Below, piece by piece: positions 17,907-27,001 of a stretch of 64,000 nt of DNA (the first letter of the stretch is position 1; every line of letters starts with the position of its first letter). The position numbers and the translations under genes were made by a program. The notes beneath the pieces were generated by a model. That model was not told the origin of the DNA and ran no database searches. It saw only the letters and a program-made list of their open reading frames with translations. Origin of the DNA: Litorimonas sp965205225 (GTDB lineage: Bacteria > Pseudomonadota > Alphaproteobacteria > Caulobacterales > Maricaulaceae); assembly GCA_965205225.1 (NCBI GenBank), contig CBDBFZ010000003.1:558001-622000 (forward strand), in the 5' to 3' direction.

Positions 17907-18629
17907 CTATCGGACGATGGAGAGATCCAGATTCTTCATCGGAACGCCTGCTGAGCCGAGCGGACCGCGATTGGCTCCGCCGACCCAGAGTTCGACGGCG
18001 CCCGCATCCCGCACACCCAGCGTAAAGGACTGCCCAGTTTCCGCTTGCCATGTCTCCCCTGTCACAAAGACGCGGTTGACCACCAGCCGCCCTCGCCCAT
18101 CGCGAATACTGACCCAGCTCGGCGCAGTCGCGCGGACCGTCAGCACATTATTGGCGACGCGGGTTGGCGCTTCGATATTGGCCGGATCAAATGTAACCGC
18201 CGCGCTCGGACTGGGGGCCGCGACCGTATCGAGCTGCACACCATACCACATACCGAGCATAACTACAGCGGCGAGCACGCCGAGCGCCGGGACAGAATCG
18301 CGCGGCAGGCGCACCCGGCGGGTCGGGACGAAATGCGGCCTGCTAGGCCGGTCCAGATCGAAGGGAACTTCGCTATCGCGCTTGAAGTCGGCGACGGATT
18401 GTTCGGTATCGAGCCCGAGTGTGCGGGCATAGGCGCGCACATAGCCGAGTCCATAACCAATCGTTGGCAGAGCGGAGAGATCATGGCGTTCCAGCGCGCC
18501 CAGATAGTCCTGTCGAACCCCGCAGCGCCTCGACGCATCCGCCAGCGACAGGCCCATGGCCATACGTTGCGAGCGCAGGCGGGCACCCAGCGGCGGAGTC
18601 TGTCGATCTGTGTTTGATGTCGAGCTCAT
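17907..18629 (-). CDS. rodZ: RodZ-like helix-turn-helix membrane protein
   Basis: About 240 residues from the ATG at 18629; an in-frame ATG at 18656 is possible. The N-terminal HTH_25-type domain (GARLRSQRMAMGLSLADAS, RQDYLGALERHD, GYVRAYARTLGLD) is followed by a basic juxtamembrane patch, one transmembrane helix (VPALGVLAAVVMLGMWYGV) and a periplasmic DUF4115 domain (VTGETWQAE, LGVRDAGAVELWVGG). RodZ anchors MreB and supports rod shape. ispG follows 65 bp downstream, probably co-transcribed. Confidence 0.85.
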   Translation of the reverse strand: MSSTSNTDRQTPPLGARLRSQRMAMGLSLADASRRCGVRQDYLGALERHDLSALPTIGYGLGYVRAYARTLGLDTEQSVADFKRDSEVPFDLDRPSRPHFVPTRRVRLPRDSVPALGVLAAVVMLGMWYGVQLDTVAAPSPSAAVTFDPANIEAPTRVANNVLTVRATAPSWVSIRDGRGRLVVNRVFVTGETWQAETGQSFTLGVRDAGAVELWVGGANRGPLGSAGVPMKNLDLSIVR

Positions 18630-18798
18630 GACGGGTCTCAGGGATACAAGTGACATGCCATTACATCGTTAACGATTATTTATCGCAGAACCAAACTGAT
18701 ATAACAGCCAATTCAATAAGTTTGTTACGACATTTGCGACGACAGCGCGTGCAGTTACGACACTGACAGCATGATCAGACTCCGCTATAGTCAGGTGG

Positions 18799-19344
18799 AT
18801 GAAATCCCTACTCCGACATTCCGACGCCCGTGCCGCTCTGTTTGCAGGTGCCCTCTCGCTGGCGCTTTTGTGCGGAGCGTGGATCTTCCAGTATGGGCTT
18901 GGCTATGCGCCTTGCATCATGTGCTATTGGCAGCGTTATGCCCACATGGCCGTGGTCGCTGTAGCCGTGGCTGTCATCCTCGCCCGGGCCGCCTTCGGAG
19001 CCGTGCCACCGCTCGGAACGCCCAGAGGTTTGCCCAAATGGATGGGCCCGAGCTTGCTGATCCTGCTTCTCCTGACATCCGCCGAACTGGGCGCATTTCA
19101 CGTCGGCGTGGAATTTGGCTGGTGGGACGGCCCCAAAGCCTGCGCTGCTGGCAGTATCGGCGATCTGGGACCGATCGATTCGAATGATCCCCTCGCCTTC
19201 CTCGACAAGCCGATCGGGCCTGTCGCCTGCTCCGATGTGGCCTGGTCCTTGCTCGGTATTTCAATGGCGGGCTGGAACGCGCTACTGTCACTGCTGGGCG
19301 CCATTGGCACATGGCGGTTGGGTTTCAGGAAAGGTCCCGCATGA
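18799..19344 (+). CDS. dsbB: Disulfide bond formation protein B
   Basis: 181 residues with four hydrophobic helices. The first periplasmic loop carries the CxxC pair in APCIMCYWQRY, and the second loop carries the other cysteines (PKACAAG and VACSDVAW). The closing block SLLGISMAGWNALLS is typical of DsbB. It reoxidises DsbA and passes electrons to ubiquinone. Its TGA stop overlaps the ATG of coq7 (ATGA), so the two are translationally coupled. A ubiquinone-biosynthesis gene beside a quinone-using enzyme makes functional sense. Confidence 0.9.
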   Translation: MKSLLRHSDARAALFAGALSLALLCGAWIFQYGLGYAPCIMCYWQRYAHMAVVAVAVAVILARAAFGAVPPLGTPRGLPKWMGPSLLILLLLTSAELGAFHVGVEFGWWDGPKACAAGSIGDLGPIDSNDPLAFLDKPIGPVACSDVAWSLLGISMAGWNALLSLLGAIGTWRLGFRKGPA

Positions 19345-19889
19345 AACCACGTCTGAAAAAATCGATAACTCCGCGCCGAATCGCTGAGATGCTGCGTGTC
19401 GATCATGCCGGTGAATATGGTGCCGTTGCCATCTATCGCGGGCAACAGGCCGTGTTCAGCCACAGTCTGGCCACCGCGCCTATCGCGGCGCAACTGGCCG
19501 AAATGGAAGCAGAAGAGCAGAAACATCTGGACGCGTTTGACCGGCTGTTGGTGGAACGCCAAGTTCGCCCGACGGCGATGACCCCGATCTGGAACGTGGC
19601 GGGCTATGGTCTGGGCGTCGTCACCGCGCTGATGGGCGAAAAGGCCGCCCATGTCTGCACCGAAGCGGTCGAGATCGTGATCGAGCAGCATTATGACGAA
19701 CAGGCGAAGGAAATCGCTGAGGTCGAGCCGGAGCTGGCTGAGACATTACGTGAGTTTCGTGAGGACGAGCTGCATCACCGCGATATTGCGGTCGAAAGCG
19801 GGGCGCATGAGGCCCCGGGATACCCTGTTCTGTCGCGCCTGATTCGGGCTGGCTGTCACGCAGCGATCCGGATAACGGAACGCGTCTAG
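19341..19889 (+). CDS. coq7: Demethoxyubiquinone hydroxylase
   Basis: 182 residues from the ATG at 19341, which overlaps the dsbB stop. Diiron ligands are visible: LRVDHAGEYGAV, then EMEAEEQKHLDAF (ExxH), and later REDELHHRDIAVE (ExxH). This is the Coq7/CAT5 type enzyme that hydroxylates 2-octaprenyl-3-methyl-6-methoxy-benzoquinol in aerobic ubiquinone synthesis. It is a short membrane-associated four-helix-bundle protein. The family signature is strong. Confidence 0.95.
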   Translation: MKPRLKKSITPRRIAEMLRVDHAGEYGAVAIYRGQQAVFSHSLATAPIAAQLAEMEAEEQKHLDAFDRLLVERQVRPTAMTPIWNVAGYGLGVVTALMGEKAAHVCTEAVEIVIEQHYDEQAKEIAEVEPELAETLREFREDELHHRDIAVESGAHEAPGYPVLSRLIRAGCHAAIRITERV

Positions 19890-19902
19890 AGCTTTCACTA
19901 AT

Positions 19903-19924
19903 AAAAAAACCGCCCTCCGGGCAG
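19903..19924 (-). terminator. Rho-independent terminator, minus strand
   Basis: On the minus strand a CTGCCC-GGA-GGGCGG hairpin is followed by a run of seven T. It lies 50 bp beyond the stop of the small minus-strand ORF at 19977 and may also limit coq7 read-through. Confidence 0.65.
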
Positions 19925-19976
19925 GAAAACGGCTCTGTCAATCGACATGCTGCGGTCCATTTCTCCACTTCTTAAA

Positions 19977-20105
19977 TTAAATCTCTTCGCCAACACCTTC
20001 GATGATGTCGCGGGCGGCGAGTGACAAGGTGGACACCTCGAAGAACAGGGTTTTGGGGCCAGTATAGAGGCGAATTTTATAATCGGCTCTCAGGTCAGGC
20101 TTCAT
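19977..20105 (-). CDS. Small hypothetical protein, possibly 5'-truncated by the adjacent IS
   Basis: 42 codons from the ATG at 20105 (MKPDLRADYKIRLYTGPKT...), ending EGVGEEI at 19977 and followed by a good minus-strand terminator. The same frame stays open upstream (NHAKIRLWTRIRHS) up to the IS5 element end at about 20161, so the original gene may have been longer. Function unknown. Confidence 0.35.
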   Translation of the reverse strand: MKPDLRADYKIRLYTGPKTLFFEVSTLSLAARDIIEGVGEEI

Positions 20106-20160
20106 AGAGTGACGAATGCGTGTCCACAGGCGTATTTTGGCATGATTTTGGCCCGCATAA

Positions 20161-21313
20161 GTGGGGGGATCCGGATTTTGAACAGAATCAGGCTATGGGC
20201 TGTCGTCGCTCATGGAAAACGAGGCGGCGGAAGTTGTAGCTTAGGTTGGCCATGGTGATCCGGCCAGCGGCCCTGGCCTGGCCGATTGAGCGGATCGTGA
20301 TCGCCATCGGCCCTTTCTCATATCCGAAGACATGTTCAACACAGGCACGGATGGAGGAGCGGGTCGCATTGCCGCGCCGAATGTGCTTTGCCATCGGTTT
20401 ACCGCGGGGCTTCTTTCGATGGATGTTTGAACGATAGCCCTGCGCTTTCAGCCAGGCTTCGTTTCTGGCTGAGCGATAAGCTGTATCCGCCCAAACAGAC
20501 TTTGAGCTGTTGGTGGCATCCAGAACCGATGTCAGTTCGTGCCCATCATAGCGGGCCGCATGGGTACAGGTCTCTCCCCGGACAAAGCGCCATTTCCGGT
20601 CAATACTGATATGGTTCTTGTACCCAAAGTGAGGGATGGAAATGTCGACAAGGCCTGCGTCCTGTTCCCCTTCTGCGGTCTTTCGCGCCCTGGAATAGCT
20701 GACCACCGCTCGTGCGTCGGTGTCTTTCTGTGCGGCCCTGGCAGGATCATCAGGCCAGATAGCGGACGCGCTTTCACCCGCCCTGGCCCGCTCTTTCTCT
20801 TCTTTCCTCATCCGTTGGCGCGGCGCTGACACCAAAGTGGCATCCACGATCTGACCTCCCGTGGGTTTGTAGCCGCGCTTGCAGAGTTGCTCTTCAAAAG
20901 CGGCAAACAGAGATTTGAAAGCACCAGACTGGGTCAACTTTTCACGGAACAGCCAAATCGTCTTTTGGTCCGGGGTCGGTTCACCGATCTCAAACCTCAG
21001 AAACCGCAGCCAACTTAAACGATCCCGGATCAGAAATTCCATCCCTTCATCACTCAGATTGTGCATCGACGCCAGAACAAGCACCTTGAACATCGTGACC
21101 GGATCATAGGGTGGCCGACCGCCCTTGGCGCGAACCCCATAACCGAGGGCTTCCATCAGAACAGTTCGGAAAGCCTCAAAGTCCACATGACACTCTAGCG
21201 CTTCAAGCGGATCACCTGTCGCCGATAAGCGAGCAAGATGATCCGACAAGTCAAACAATCCAGGCGCGTGCATCATAAAATCCTCCCAAAACCAGTAAAT
21301 CAGATCACACCAC
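20161..21313 (-). mobile_element. IS5-family insertion sequence (about 1.15 kb)
   Basis: A single intact transposase lies between imperfect inverted ends, GTGGGGGGATCCGGATTT (20161) and the complement of GTGGTGTGATCTGATTT (to 21313). No clear target duplication could be read, so the ends are approximate. An internal fragment of a related element lies at 46899-47102. Confidence 0.75.
20188..21276 (-). CDS. IS5-family transposase
   Basis: About 362 residues from the ATG at 21276 (MMHAPGLFDLSDHLARL). The N-terminal IS5 region contains GGRPPYDPVTMFKVLVL and GEPTPDQKTIWLFRE. The DDE core is GGQIVDATLVSAPRQ, SVWADTAYRSA and ACVEHVFGYEKGPM, followed by YNFRRL. The frame is intact, so it is probably functional. 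Domain order is that of the IS5 group within the IS5 family. Confidence 0.92.
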   Translation of the reverse strand: MMHAPGLFDLSDHLARLSATGDPLEALECHVDFEAFRTVLMEALGYGVRAKGGRPPYDPVTMFKVLVLASMHNLSDEGMEFLIRDRLSWLRFLRFEIGEPTPDQKTIWLFREKLTQSGAFKSLFAAFEEQLCKRGYKPTGGQIVDATLVSAPRQRMRKEEKERARAGESASAIWPDDPARAAQKDTDARAVVSYSRARKTAEGEQDAGLVDISIPHFGYKNHISIDRKWRFVRGETCTHAARYDGHELTSVLDATNSSKSVWADTAYRSARNEAWLKAQGYRSNIHRKKPRGKPMAKHIRRGNATRSSIRACVEHVFGYEKGPMAITIRSIGQARAAGRITMANLSYNFRRLVFHERRQPIA

Positions 21314-21486
21314 AAAATGCATGGTTTTTAGAGGCCTCCAGGTTGCCGCCAGGATCAGGCCGGCAACGCCAAGGCTTTTTTATCGATTGTAATTTTGTGT
21401 CTTGGCGCGTCATTTCAGTCTTCAATAATGCGGTATTTCAATCCATAAACGCCTGTTTGCGCAAACTGGTTCCTGATCACCCTGAT

Positions 21487-22863
21487 TTATTCGGCTGGTT
21501 GCCCGGTCAATACCGGCGTTGCTCCTCGCCTCACAAGCGTTCCGGACTTGGCAGGGTTCGATCCAGTGCACGCCCCTGCTGCGCCGTCCATAGCCGCATC
21601 GACGGCTGCAATCAGACCCGGCAGGCCGGGCGCGGCGAGGGCCTCAAATCGAGCGCGGCGCGCGGCGCGCTTGATCGCCGGGTCGGTCATGACGTCGCCC
21701 AGAGCGAGACTGATACGCTGCGACAGGCCCGGCCCGTTGGGTCCGACTGTGCGGCCCAATCCAGACCGTTTGGCGCGCGCCGCAATCGCACTCTGCTCAA
21801 ATGCCAGAGGCACAGTAACCACCGGTACACCTGCGGCAATGGCGTCCGTCGTCGAATTATATCCGCCATGAATAATCGCAGCGGATGCGCCCGACAGAAT
21901 CTCGCGTTGATCGAGAAAATCGCGACTGATCGTTCCGCGCGGGAGAGATGACTGCGCATCCTGTAGCCGTCCGCCATGCACGACCACGGGCTGCAAACCT
22001 CTGGCCATGGCCGCCCGCGTCATCGCCGCGAGGATACGGCAGCGCCCGCCCATCAACGTTCCCAGAGAGATAAAGGCCAGTTCGCGCCCATCACGCTCAT
22101 GAGCGATCGCATCAAGCCCAGGAAACTCGGATATCTCTTCGCGAAACGGGCCCAGATATATGGGCGGATTCTCACGCGGATAATCAAGATTGGCGAGTCC
22201 CTGCGATAGATCGGTCGTGCGCGAAAGCCCGTCATCAACCGACCAGGGCCGCTGCCAGTCCAGAAGCCCGTCAGGCTTGGACAGGCCAAACCGCCGCGCG
22301 CCCGCTTCCAAGGCCCGGCTCTGTTTTGCCAGAATCCAGTTCACGACATTATAGTACCCGCCATTCAGCCAAGCCCCGAACGGTCCGGGCCGGTATCGCC
22401 AGCCCATAAAGGGCGGCGGCACAGCCGGTTCGCGGTTCATCGGCAAGGCGCAGGCCAGACTGATGTGTTGGATCCCAACTGTACTGGACAGGCCGCGGGC
22501 GACGATCCCAGCGCCCGGTTCCAGCTGGTCATGTAAAATGGCGGATGCCCCTGTCGCTTCGACCGCGCAAGGCAGATGATCAATATAGAATTGGCTCAGC
22601 GCCGCCACCGTATCTAGCATCTGCGTCATATCTTTCAGTGATCGCATCCGTGTCAGGCACGAACAGAGCGCGTCGAGATAAGTTGGCGGCATGTCTGCTA
22701 TCCCGAGTTTGCGCGTCTCGATCTCTTTTGGCACTCGCGCGATCAGATCAGTCGGACCGATTACGATGGGGCGATGGCCGACCTGTTGCAACGCGCGCGC
22801 AGCCGCCATCATCGGACGCATATGTCCGGACAGAGGTAGGGTAACCAGAGCGAGAATGGCCAT
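21487..22863 (-). CDS. Glycosyltransferase family 1 (CrtX/UGT-like)
   Basis: 458 residues. The N-terminal Rossmann domain begins MAILALVTLPLSGHMRPM. The C-terminal nucleotide-sugar-binding domain has AFISLGTLMG, GTISRDFLDQREIL and the GT1 signature IHGGYNSTTDAIAAGVPVV with PLAFEQ. This arrangement fits zeaxanthin glucosyltransferase (CrtX) and macrolide glycosyltransferases. In a marine alphaproteobacterium a carotenoid substrate is plausible, but no carotenoid genes lie nearby. The acceptor is unknown. Confidence 0.8.
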   Translation of the reverse strand: MAILALVTLPLSGHMRPMMAAARALQQVGHRPIVIGPTDLIARVPKEIETRKLGIADMPPTYLDALCSCLTRMRSLKDMTQMLDTVAALSQFYIDHLPCAVEATGASAILHDQLEPGAGIVARGLSSTVGIQHISLACALPMNREPAVPPPFMGWRYRPGPFGAWLNGGYYNVVNWILAKQSRALEAGARRFGLSKPDGLLDWQRPWSVDDGLSRTTDLSQGLANLDYPRENPPIYLGPFREEISEFPGLDAIAHERDGRELAFISLGTLMGGRCRILAAMTRAAMARGLQPVVVHGGRLQDAQSSLPRGTISRDFLDQREILSGASAAIIHGGYNSTTDAIAAGVPVVTVPLAFEQSAIAARAKRSGLGRTVGPNGPGLSQRISLALGDVMTDPAIKRAARRARFEALAAPGLPGLIAAVDAAMDGAAGACTGSNPAKSGTLVRRGATPVLTGQPAE

Positions 22864-22944
22864 GATCTATATACGCGGCAAACACAACGGCATTCCGGCG
22901 CCGCCTACGTTAAAGATCCAGAGGACTGAAATTACATGGAAAAT

Positions 22945-23904
22945 TTAAGAGCCTAGACGGCGCTCGATCGCGTCCCAGCACAGGGCGCTCGCATCGACGC
23001 CGGTAAAGCGTTTCAACTCATGCACACCCGTCGGGCTGGTCAGATTGATCTCCGTGAGCTTGCCGCCAATGACATCAATCCCGACAAGGATCTGTCCGCG
23101 ATCTCGCAACATCGGCCCCAGTTCTGTGGCAATCACGATGTCGGTTTCGGTCAGATCGACAGGCTGGGCCGAACCGCCAACATGCATGTTGGAACGCGTC
23201 TCACCCTTTTGCGGCACGCGGTTGAACCCGCCCGCCAATTCGCCGTCGATAATCAGGATGCGCTTGTCCCCGTCAGAGATAGCCGGGAGAAAGGCCTGAA
23301 CCATGACTGGTTCCCGGCTGATTTTGAAAAATATCTCCAGCAGGGATGAATAGTTGGAATCATCCGGCTTCAGCTTGAAAATCCCGGCCCCGCCATTGCC
23401 GTAGAGCGGTTTGACGATGACCGTCCCGTGGCGCGCGCGAAAGTCGTCGATCATCGCCTTATCGCGCGCAATCATCGTGGGCGGCATGAAATGCGCATAA
23501 TCCAACGGCACGATCTTTTCAGGACGGGACCGAACCCATTGCGGATCGTTCACCACGAGAGTCGTTCCGGATAGCCGTTCCAGCAAATGCGAGGCGGTAA
23601 TATAGCCCATGTCAAATGGCGGGTCCTGCCGCATCCAGACCACATCGATATCGTCGGCCAGATCAATCACCCGGCGCGCGTCAAACTCGACATGATCGCC
23701 GGCCTTGGCCTGAATTCGCATCGGGCGGGCATGGGCCAGAATTCGGCCTTCATCATAGACAAGGTGCTGAGGGCCATATTCAAACAGGGTCATCCCCCGC
23801 GACTGCGCTTCCAGAGCCAAAGCGAACGTCGTGTCTCTGGCAATGTCGACCTCTTCCATCGGATCCATCTGAAATGCGACACGCAATTTTCTGGTAGCAG
23901 GCAT
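22945..23904 (-). CDS. gshB: Glutathione synthetase
   Basis: About 319 residues from the ATG at 23904 (MPATRKLRVAFQMDP); a longer in-frame start is at 23940. Family blocks are FQMDPMEEVDIARDTT and WMRQDPPFDMGYITA, then the ATP-grasp loop VKPLYGNGGAGIF and the metal-binding end VGIDVIGGKLTEINLTSPTG. It joins gamma-glutamylcysteine to glycine using ATP. It lies near rsmI-yraN, as in many relatives, but here separated by YbjQ, hydrolase, ArsC-like and BON genes. Confidence 0.95.
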   Translation of the reverse strand: MPATRKLRVAFQMDPMEEVDIARDTTFALALEAQSRGMTLFEYGPQHLVYDEGRILAHARPMRIQAKAGDHVEFDARRVIDLADDIDVVWMRQDPPFDMGYITASHLLERLSGTTLVVNDPQWVRSRPEKIVPLDYAHFMPPTMIARDKAMIDDFRARHGTVIVKPLYGNGGAGIFKLKPDDSNYSSLLEIFFKISREPVMVQAFLPAISDGDKRILIIDGELAGGFNRVPQKGETRSNMHVGGSAQPVDLTETDIVIATELGPMLRDRGQILVGIDVIGGKLTEINLTSPTGVHELKRFTGVDASALCWDAIERRLGS

Positions 23905-24015
23905 GGCGCGGGCTTTGCCGTAGGGGCGCAACCCACGCAAGTCGTCCGGTCTCGAAACTATCTGATAAAATCGTCTGACATTGCCAGAGCTGTGATTTCA
24001 TGGCAGGTTCAACCC

Positions 24016-24351
24016 ATGACTGACGATATCATCCTAACCAATATGGAAACTGTTCCGGGGCGCACGATTGTGCGTCATGTCGGACTGGCGCAGGGCAATG
24101 TTGTTCGCGCCAAACATGTGGGCCGCGACATCGCTGCCGGATTGAAGAATATCGTCGGTGGCGAGCTGCGCGGCTATACGGAATTGCTTGAAGATGCCCG
24201 CCGCGACTCCATCCGGCGCATGATCGAAGATGCCCGCGCCCAAGGCGCCAATGCGATTGTCAATATACGCCTATCGACCAGTTCCTTGACCTCCGGCGCG
24301 TCCGAGCTCTATGCGTATGGCACGGCCGTTGTCGTCGAAAAATCGGCCTGA
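24016..24351 (+). CDS. YbjQ-family (DUF74) protein
   Basis: 111 residues from the ATG at 24016 (MTDDIILTNMETVPGRTI). The YbjQ blocks GRTIVRHVGLAQGNVVRAKH, DIAAGLKNIVGGELRGYTEL and ARAQGANAIVNIRLSTSS cover the whole protein. The family forms small oligomeric rings of unknown function. A second YbjQ-related protein with a membrane anchor follows 27 bp downstream, so the pair is probably co-expressed. Confidence 0.85.
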   Translation: MTDDIILTNMETVPGRTIVRHVGLAQGNVVRAKHVGRDIAAGLKNIVGGELRGYTELLEDARRDSIRRMIEDARAQGANAIVNIRLSTSSLTSGASELYAYGTAVVVEKSA

Positions 24352-24378
24352 ACGACCGCCTGGATTGGAGCGTTTTCG

Positions 24379-24831
24379 GTGAACGACATTGTACTATCCC
24401 TGCTGTGGAGCATCGGGCCATTTGTGGCGTTGCTCCTGATCGGTTTCATTTTCGGCACAGTTGCACAGCACAACCACATAGCTGACCTTGAACGCCGCGA
24501 AGCTGAACTGGGAGATGTTGTGCTGACAACCCTGCCCCATGCGGACGGACGACGTGGCGAGCTTGTGACCGGGTCGACCGTTGTCGCCTATGACTTCTTC
24601 CGCCGCATTGCCGTCGGCTTTCGCAAACTGATCGGCGGGCGATTCAAGATGCATGAAGAAATGATGATGCGCGCCCGCCGCGAAGCCATTCTGCGCATGG
24701 CAAAAGACGCGCAGGGACGCGGAGCCGTGGCTGTCCACAATATCCGTTTGATCAGCTCCAATCTCGGCGATAGCGGCGCAGCAATGGGCGGTTGCGAAGT
24801 GCTGTCTTACGGCACGGCGATCTGGACTTGA
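24379..24831 (+). CDS. Membrane-anchored YbjQ-like protein
   Basis: 150 residues from GTG 24379. One transmembrane helix (LLWSIGPFVALLLIGFIFG) is followed by a heptad-like linker (HNHIADLERREAELGD) and a diverged YbjQ domain (GSTVVAYDFFRRIAVGFRKL, GRGAVAVHNIRLIS, YGTAIW). It is the partner of the soluble YbjQ protein just upstream. Function unknown; tethering of the pair to the membrane is inferred. Confidence 0.75.
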   Translation: MNDIVLSLLWSIGPFVALLLIGFIFGTVAQHNHIADLERREAELGDVVLTTLPHADGRRGELVTGSTVVAYDFFRRIAVGFRKLIGGRFKMHEEMMMRARREAILRMAKDAQGRGAVAVHNIRLISSNLGDSGAAMGGCEVLSYGTAIWT

Positions 24832-24865
24832 TCCAGCTTATAGTGCCTGATTTGGAGATAGCCAC

Positions 24866-25705
24866 ATGGATGACGGCCACACATTTCAATTGACATCCAG
24901 AGACGGAACGACGCTGTTCGCCCGTCATTGGTCCGTCAAGAGGCCTTATGCCACTCTGGCCTTGGTGCATGGATTTGGTGAGCATTCCGGGCGATATATC
25001 CCGATGGCCACTCATCTTGCGGCGCACGGGGTCCAGGTGGTGGCGATTGACTTGCGCGGGCATGGCCGCAGCGAAGGTAAGCGCGGGGTTATCCGCAGCT
25101 TCGATGATTTTCGCGCCGATCTCAGTATCTTGCTTGAACGCGCCCGCGATCTGCATGGTGTGGCTGAGGGACCGCTTGTGCTCTATGGACATTCAATGGG
25201 CGGCGGGATCGTGCTGGATCACGGGCTCCGCCCTGAGCCCGGCGTTGCCGGCATCATTGCCTCGGCCCCGCTTGTCGCTCCGGCTGACCCCGTTCCGACC
25301 ACATTGCGCAGCCTCGTCAAATTCATCGCCAAACTCCTGCCAACTACATCGATGAAAAACGCGATTTCTGGCGACCAAGTCTCAACGCTTCCAGTTGAAC
25401 AGACCGAATATGAGTGCGATGCGCTCAATCATAATCGGCTCGGGTTGAAGACAGCCGTCGAGATCATTGAAAATGGCGAGTCTCTAACCGAACGCGCGCC
25501 CGCATGGTCCCTGCCACTTCTGATGATGCACGCCGCTGATGATCAGCTGACGGATTTCGGTGCCAGTCAGGCTTTCGGATCAGCGGCCTGTGCCGATTTC
25601 CGGACCTTTCCTGATGTCGAGCACGAACTTCACAATGATACGAGCCGTCCGCAAGTCTATCAGATCATACTCGATTTCATCAATCTTCTGTCCGGCCGCG
25701 TCTAG
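24866..25705 (+). CDS. Alpha/beta hydrolase, monoacylglycerol lipase-like
   Basis: 279 residues with no signal peptide. The oxyanion-region motif HGFGEHSGRY, nucleophile elbow YGHSMGGG, acid region HAADDQLTDF and catalytic His block DVEHELHNDTSR are all present. This fits the serine aminopeptidase S33 / Hydrolase_4 group, which includes lysophospholipases and monoglyceride lipases. It is 8 bp from the following ArsC-like gene, so probably in one operon. Substrate unknown. Confidence 0.85.
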   Translation: MDDGHTFQLTSRDGTTLFARHWSVKRPYATLALVHGFGEHSGRYIPMATHLAAHGVQVVAIDLRGHGRSEGKRGVIRSFDDFRADLSILLERARDLHGVAEGPLVLYGHSMGGGIVLDHGLRPEPGVAGIIASAPLVAPADPVPTTLRSLVKFIAKLLPTTSMKNAISGDQVSTLPVEQTEYECDALNHNRLGLKTAVEIIENGESLTERAPAWSLPLLMMHAADDQLTDFGASQAFGSAACADFRTFPDVEHELHNDTSRPQVYQIILDFINLLSGRV

Positions 25706-25713
25706 GAATTGCC

Positions 25714-26052
25714 ATGAAAGTCTATGCCCTCAAGACCTGCAACATATGCCGCAAAGCGCTTAAGGAGATGCGGGCGGTGGGCTTGAATCCTGAGGTTATC
25801 GATGTGCGTGCAGACGGGATGAGCCCCGAAGAGATTTCCCGGATTGTTGAAGCCGTAGGATTTGAGACAGCGTTTAACCGCCGTTCCACCACCTGGCGCG
25901 AGCTGGACGACACCGCGAAAGCCGACCTTGATAATGCCAAGGCTGTGACATTGATCGGTGCGCATCCGACATTGCTGAAACGTCCCGCCATTACGAATGA
26001 CGACGCGACAACGGTGGGCTGGGATAAGGCGGCGAAATCAGCCTGGCTTTGA
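25714..26052 (+). CDS. ArsC/Spx-family reductase (YffB-like)
   Basis: 112 residues. The N-terminal glutaredoxin-like CxxC is in LKTCNICRKALKEM, then NRRSTTWREL and LIGAHPTLLKRPAI. The length and the TLLKRPAI block match the YffB/ArsC group of the Spx-like family, not Spx itself. These are glutathione-linked thiol reductases of uncertain substrate, and arsenate reduction should not be assumed. It follows the hydrolase gene at 8 bp. Confidence 0.85.
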   Translation: MKVYALKTCNICRKALKEMRAVGLNPEVIDVRADGMSPEEISRIVEAVGFETAFNRRSTTWRELDDTAKADLDNAKAVTLIGAHPTLLKRPAITNDDATTVGWDKAAKSAWL

Positions 26053-26076
26053 TGAGCCTGCGCGCGGCGCGGCAGT

Positions 26077-26961
26077 TCAGTCGTCCGGGGCTTCCTGTAT
26101 CCAGTTCTTCACCTGGATCTGCTGACCCGTTTCTGGATCAATATAATAGGGATGTGCATTCGGATCAGCCGGGATCGTGGTCTGTTCCAAATCATAGGGA
26201 ATGGCGGGCTGCGGGTCACGGTAAGGGATCGATTCATCCATCGGAGCCCGTCGCATCGGGGCCGGTCTATCCGCAAGATCCTGATCCGGTAGAGGCGCGT
26301 CAGTCAGAAAATCAGGAAGCTCGCGCTGGGCCGGAATAGCTGTTTCAGACTGCACCTCCATATCGGTCTCAGGCGGAAGATCGGCGATACGCACATAGGA
26401 GATGACTTCACGCGTCCCGCGTGTCAGCGCGGCAATCCGCGCCGCTCGCTCCAGCTCTTCTGCCGAGCGCGCCACGCCCATTAGATAGACAATACCGTCA
26501 TGCGTTTCGATATTATAGTTGCGACCTTTGACATATTTGTCGGCGGTCAGCCGCACACGCACTGATTTTTCGAGAAAACCATCCTTCATGTTGCGCATAA
26601 ATCCCTGTTTATCCTTGATCTGGATTTCATTTCCGACTTGCTGCACACGCGGCGCAGACCAGGCGATACGCTCGGCTTCGATCCGGTCTTCCTTGCGCGG
26701 GACATTGCCGGATAGCAGGACGACGCCTTCAGCCACTTCAACGTCGACTCCGTCCAGTTGATAGTCATGGGCGCGCTTCATCCGCGATCCAATAGCCCGG
26801 CCCGCATTCACATCATTGAGGGATCGGACAAAACTGCGCTCGTCACCTTTCTCAATACCAGCCGTTGCGACGGCGCACCCAGAGAGCAAGGTCACCGACA
26901 GAAAGAGCGGAGCCACACAGGCACTGAGGCGAGGCAGACGGCGGATCGACAATCTAAACAT
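26077..26961 (-). CDS. BON-domain outer-membrane lipoprotein (DolP/OsmY-like)
   Basis: 294 residues. The signal peptide ends in the lipobox LLSGC. Two BON domains follow: DGVDVEVAEGVVLLSGNV...VQQVGNEI and YNIETHDGIVYLMGVA...VISYVRIADL. The C-terminal 100 residues are a proline-rich, low-complexity extension not usual for the family. BON proteins bind phospholipid at the envelope; DolP supports outer-membrane integrity. It lies downstream of rsmI-yraN on the same strand, 40 bp after yraN. Confidence 0.85.
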   Translation of the reverse strand: MFRLSIRRLPRLSACVAPLFLSVTLLSGCAVATAGIEKGDERSFVRSLNDVNAGRAIGSRMKRAHDYQLDGVDVEVAEGVVLLSGNVPRKEDRIEAERIAWSAPRVQQVGNEIQIKDKQGFMRNMKDGFLEKSVRVRLTADKYVKGRNYNIETHDGIVYLMGVARSAEELERAARIAALTRGTREVISYVRIADLPPETDMEVQSETAIPAQRELPDFLTDAPLPDQDLADRPAPMRRAPMDESIPYRDPQPAIPYDLEQTTIPADPNAHPYYIDPETGQQIQVKNWIQEAPDD

Positions 26962-27001
26962 GAGGAAAGTCTAAGGAAACAGAGTCACCAAGCCGTTAAC
27001 G

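Noticed and set aside
25714..26052. Arsenate resistance locus
   Set aside because: The ArsC-like protein belongs to the YffB-type branch and no arsR, arsB or acr3 gene is nearby.
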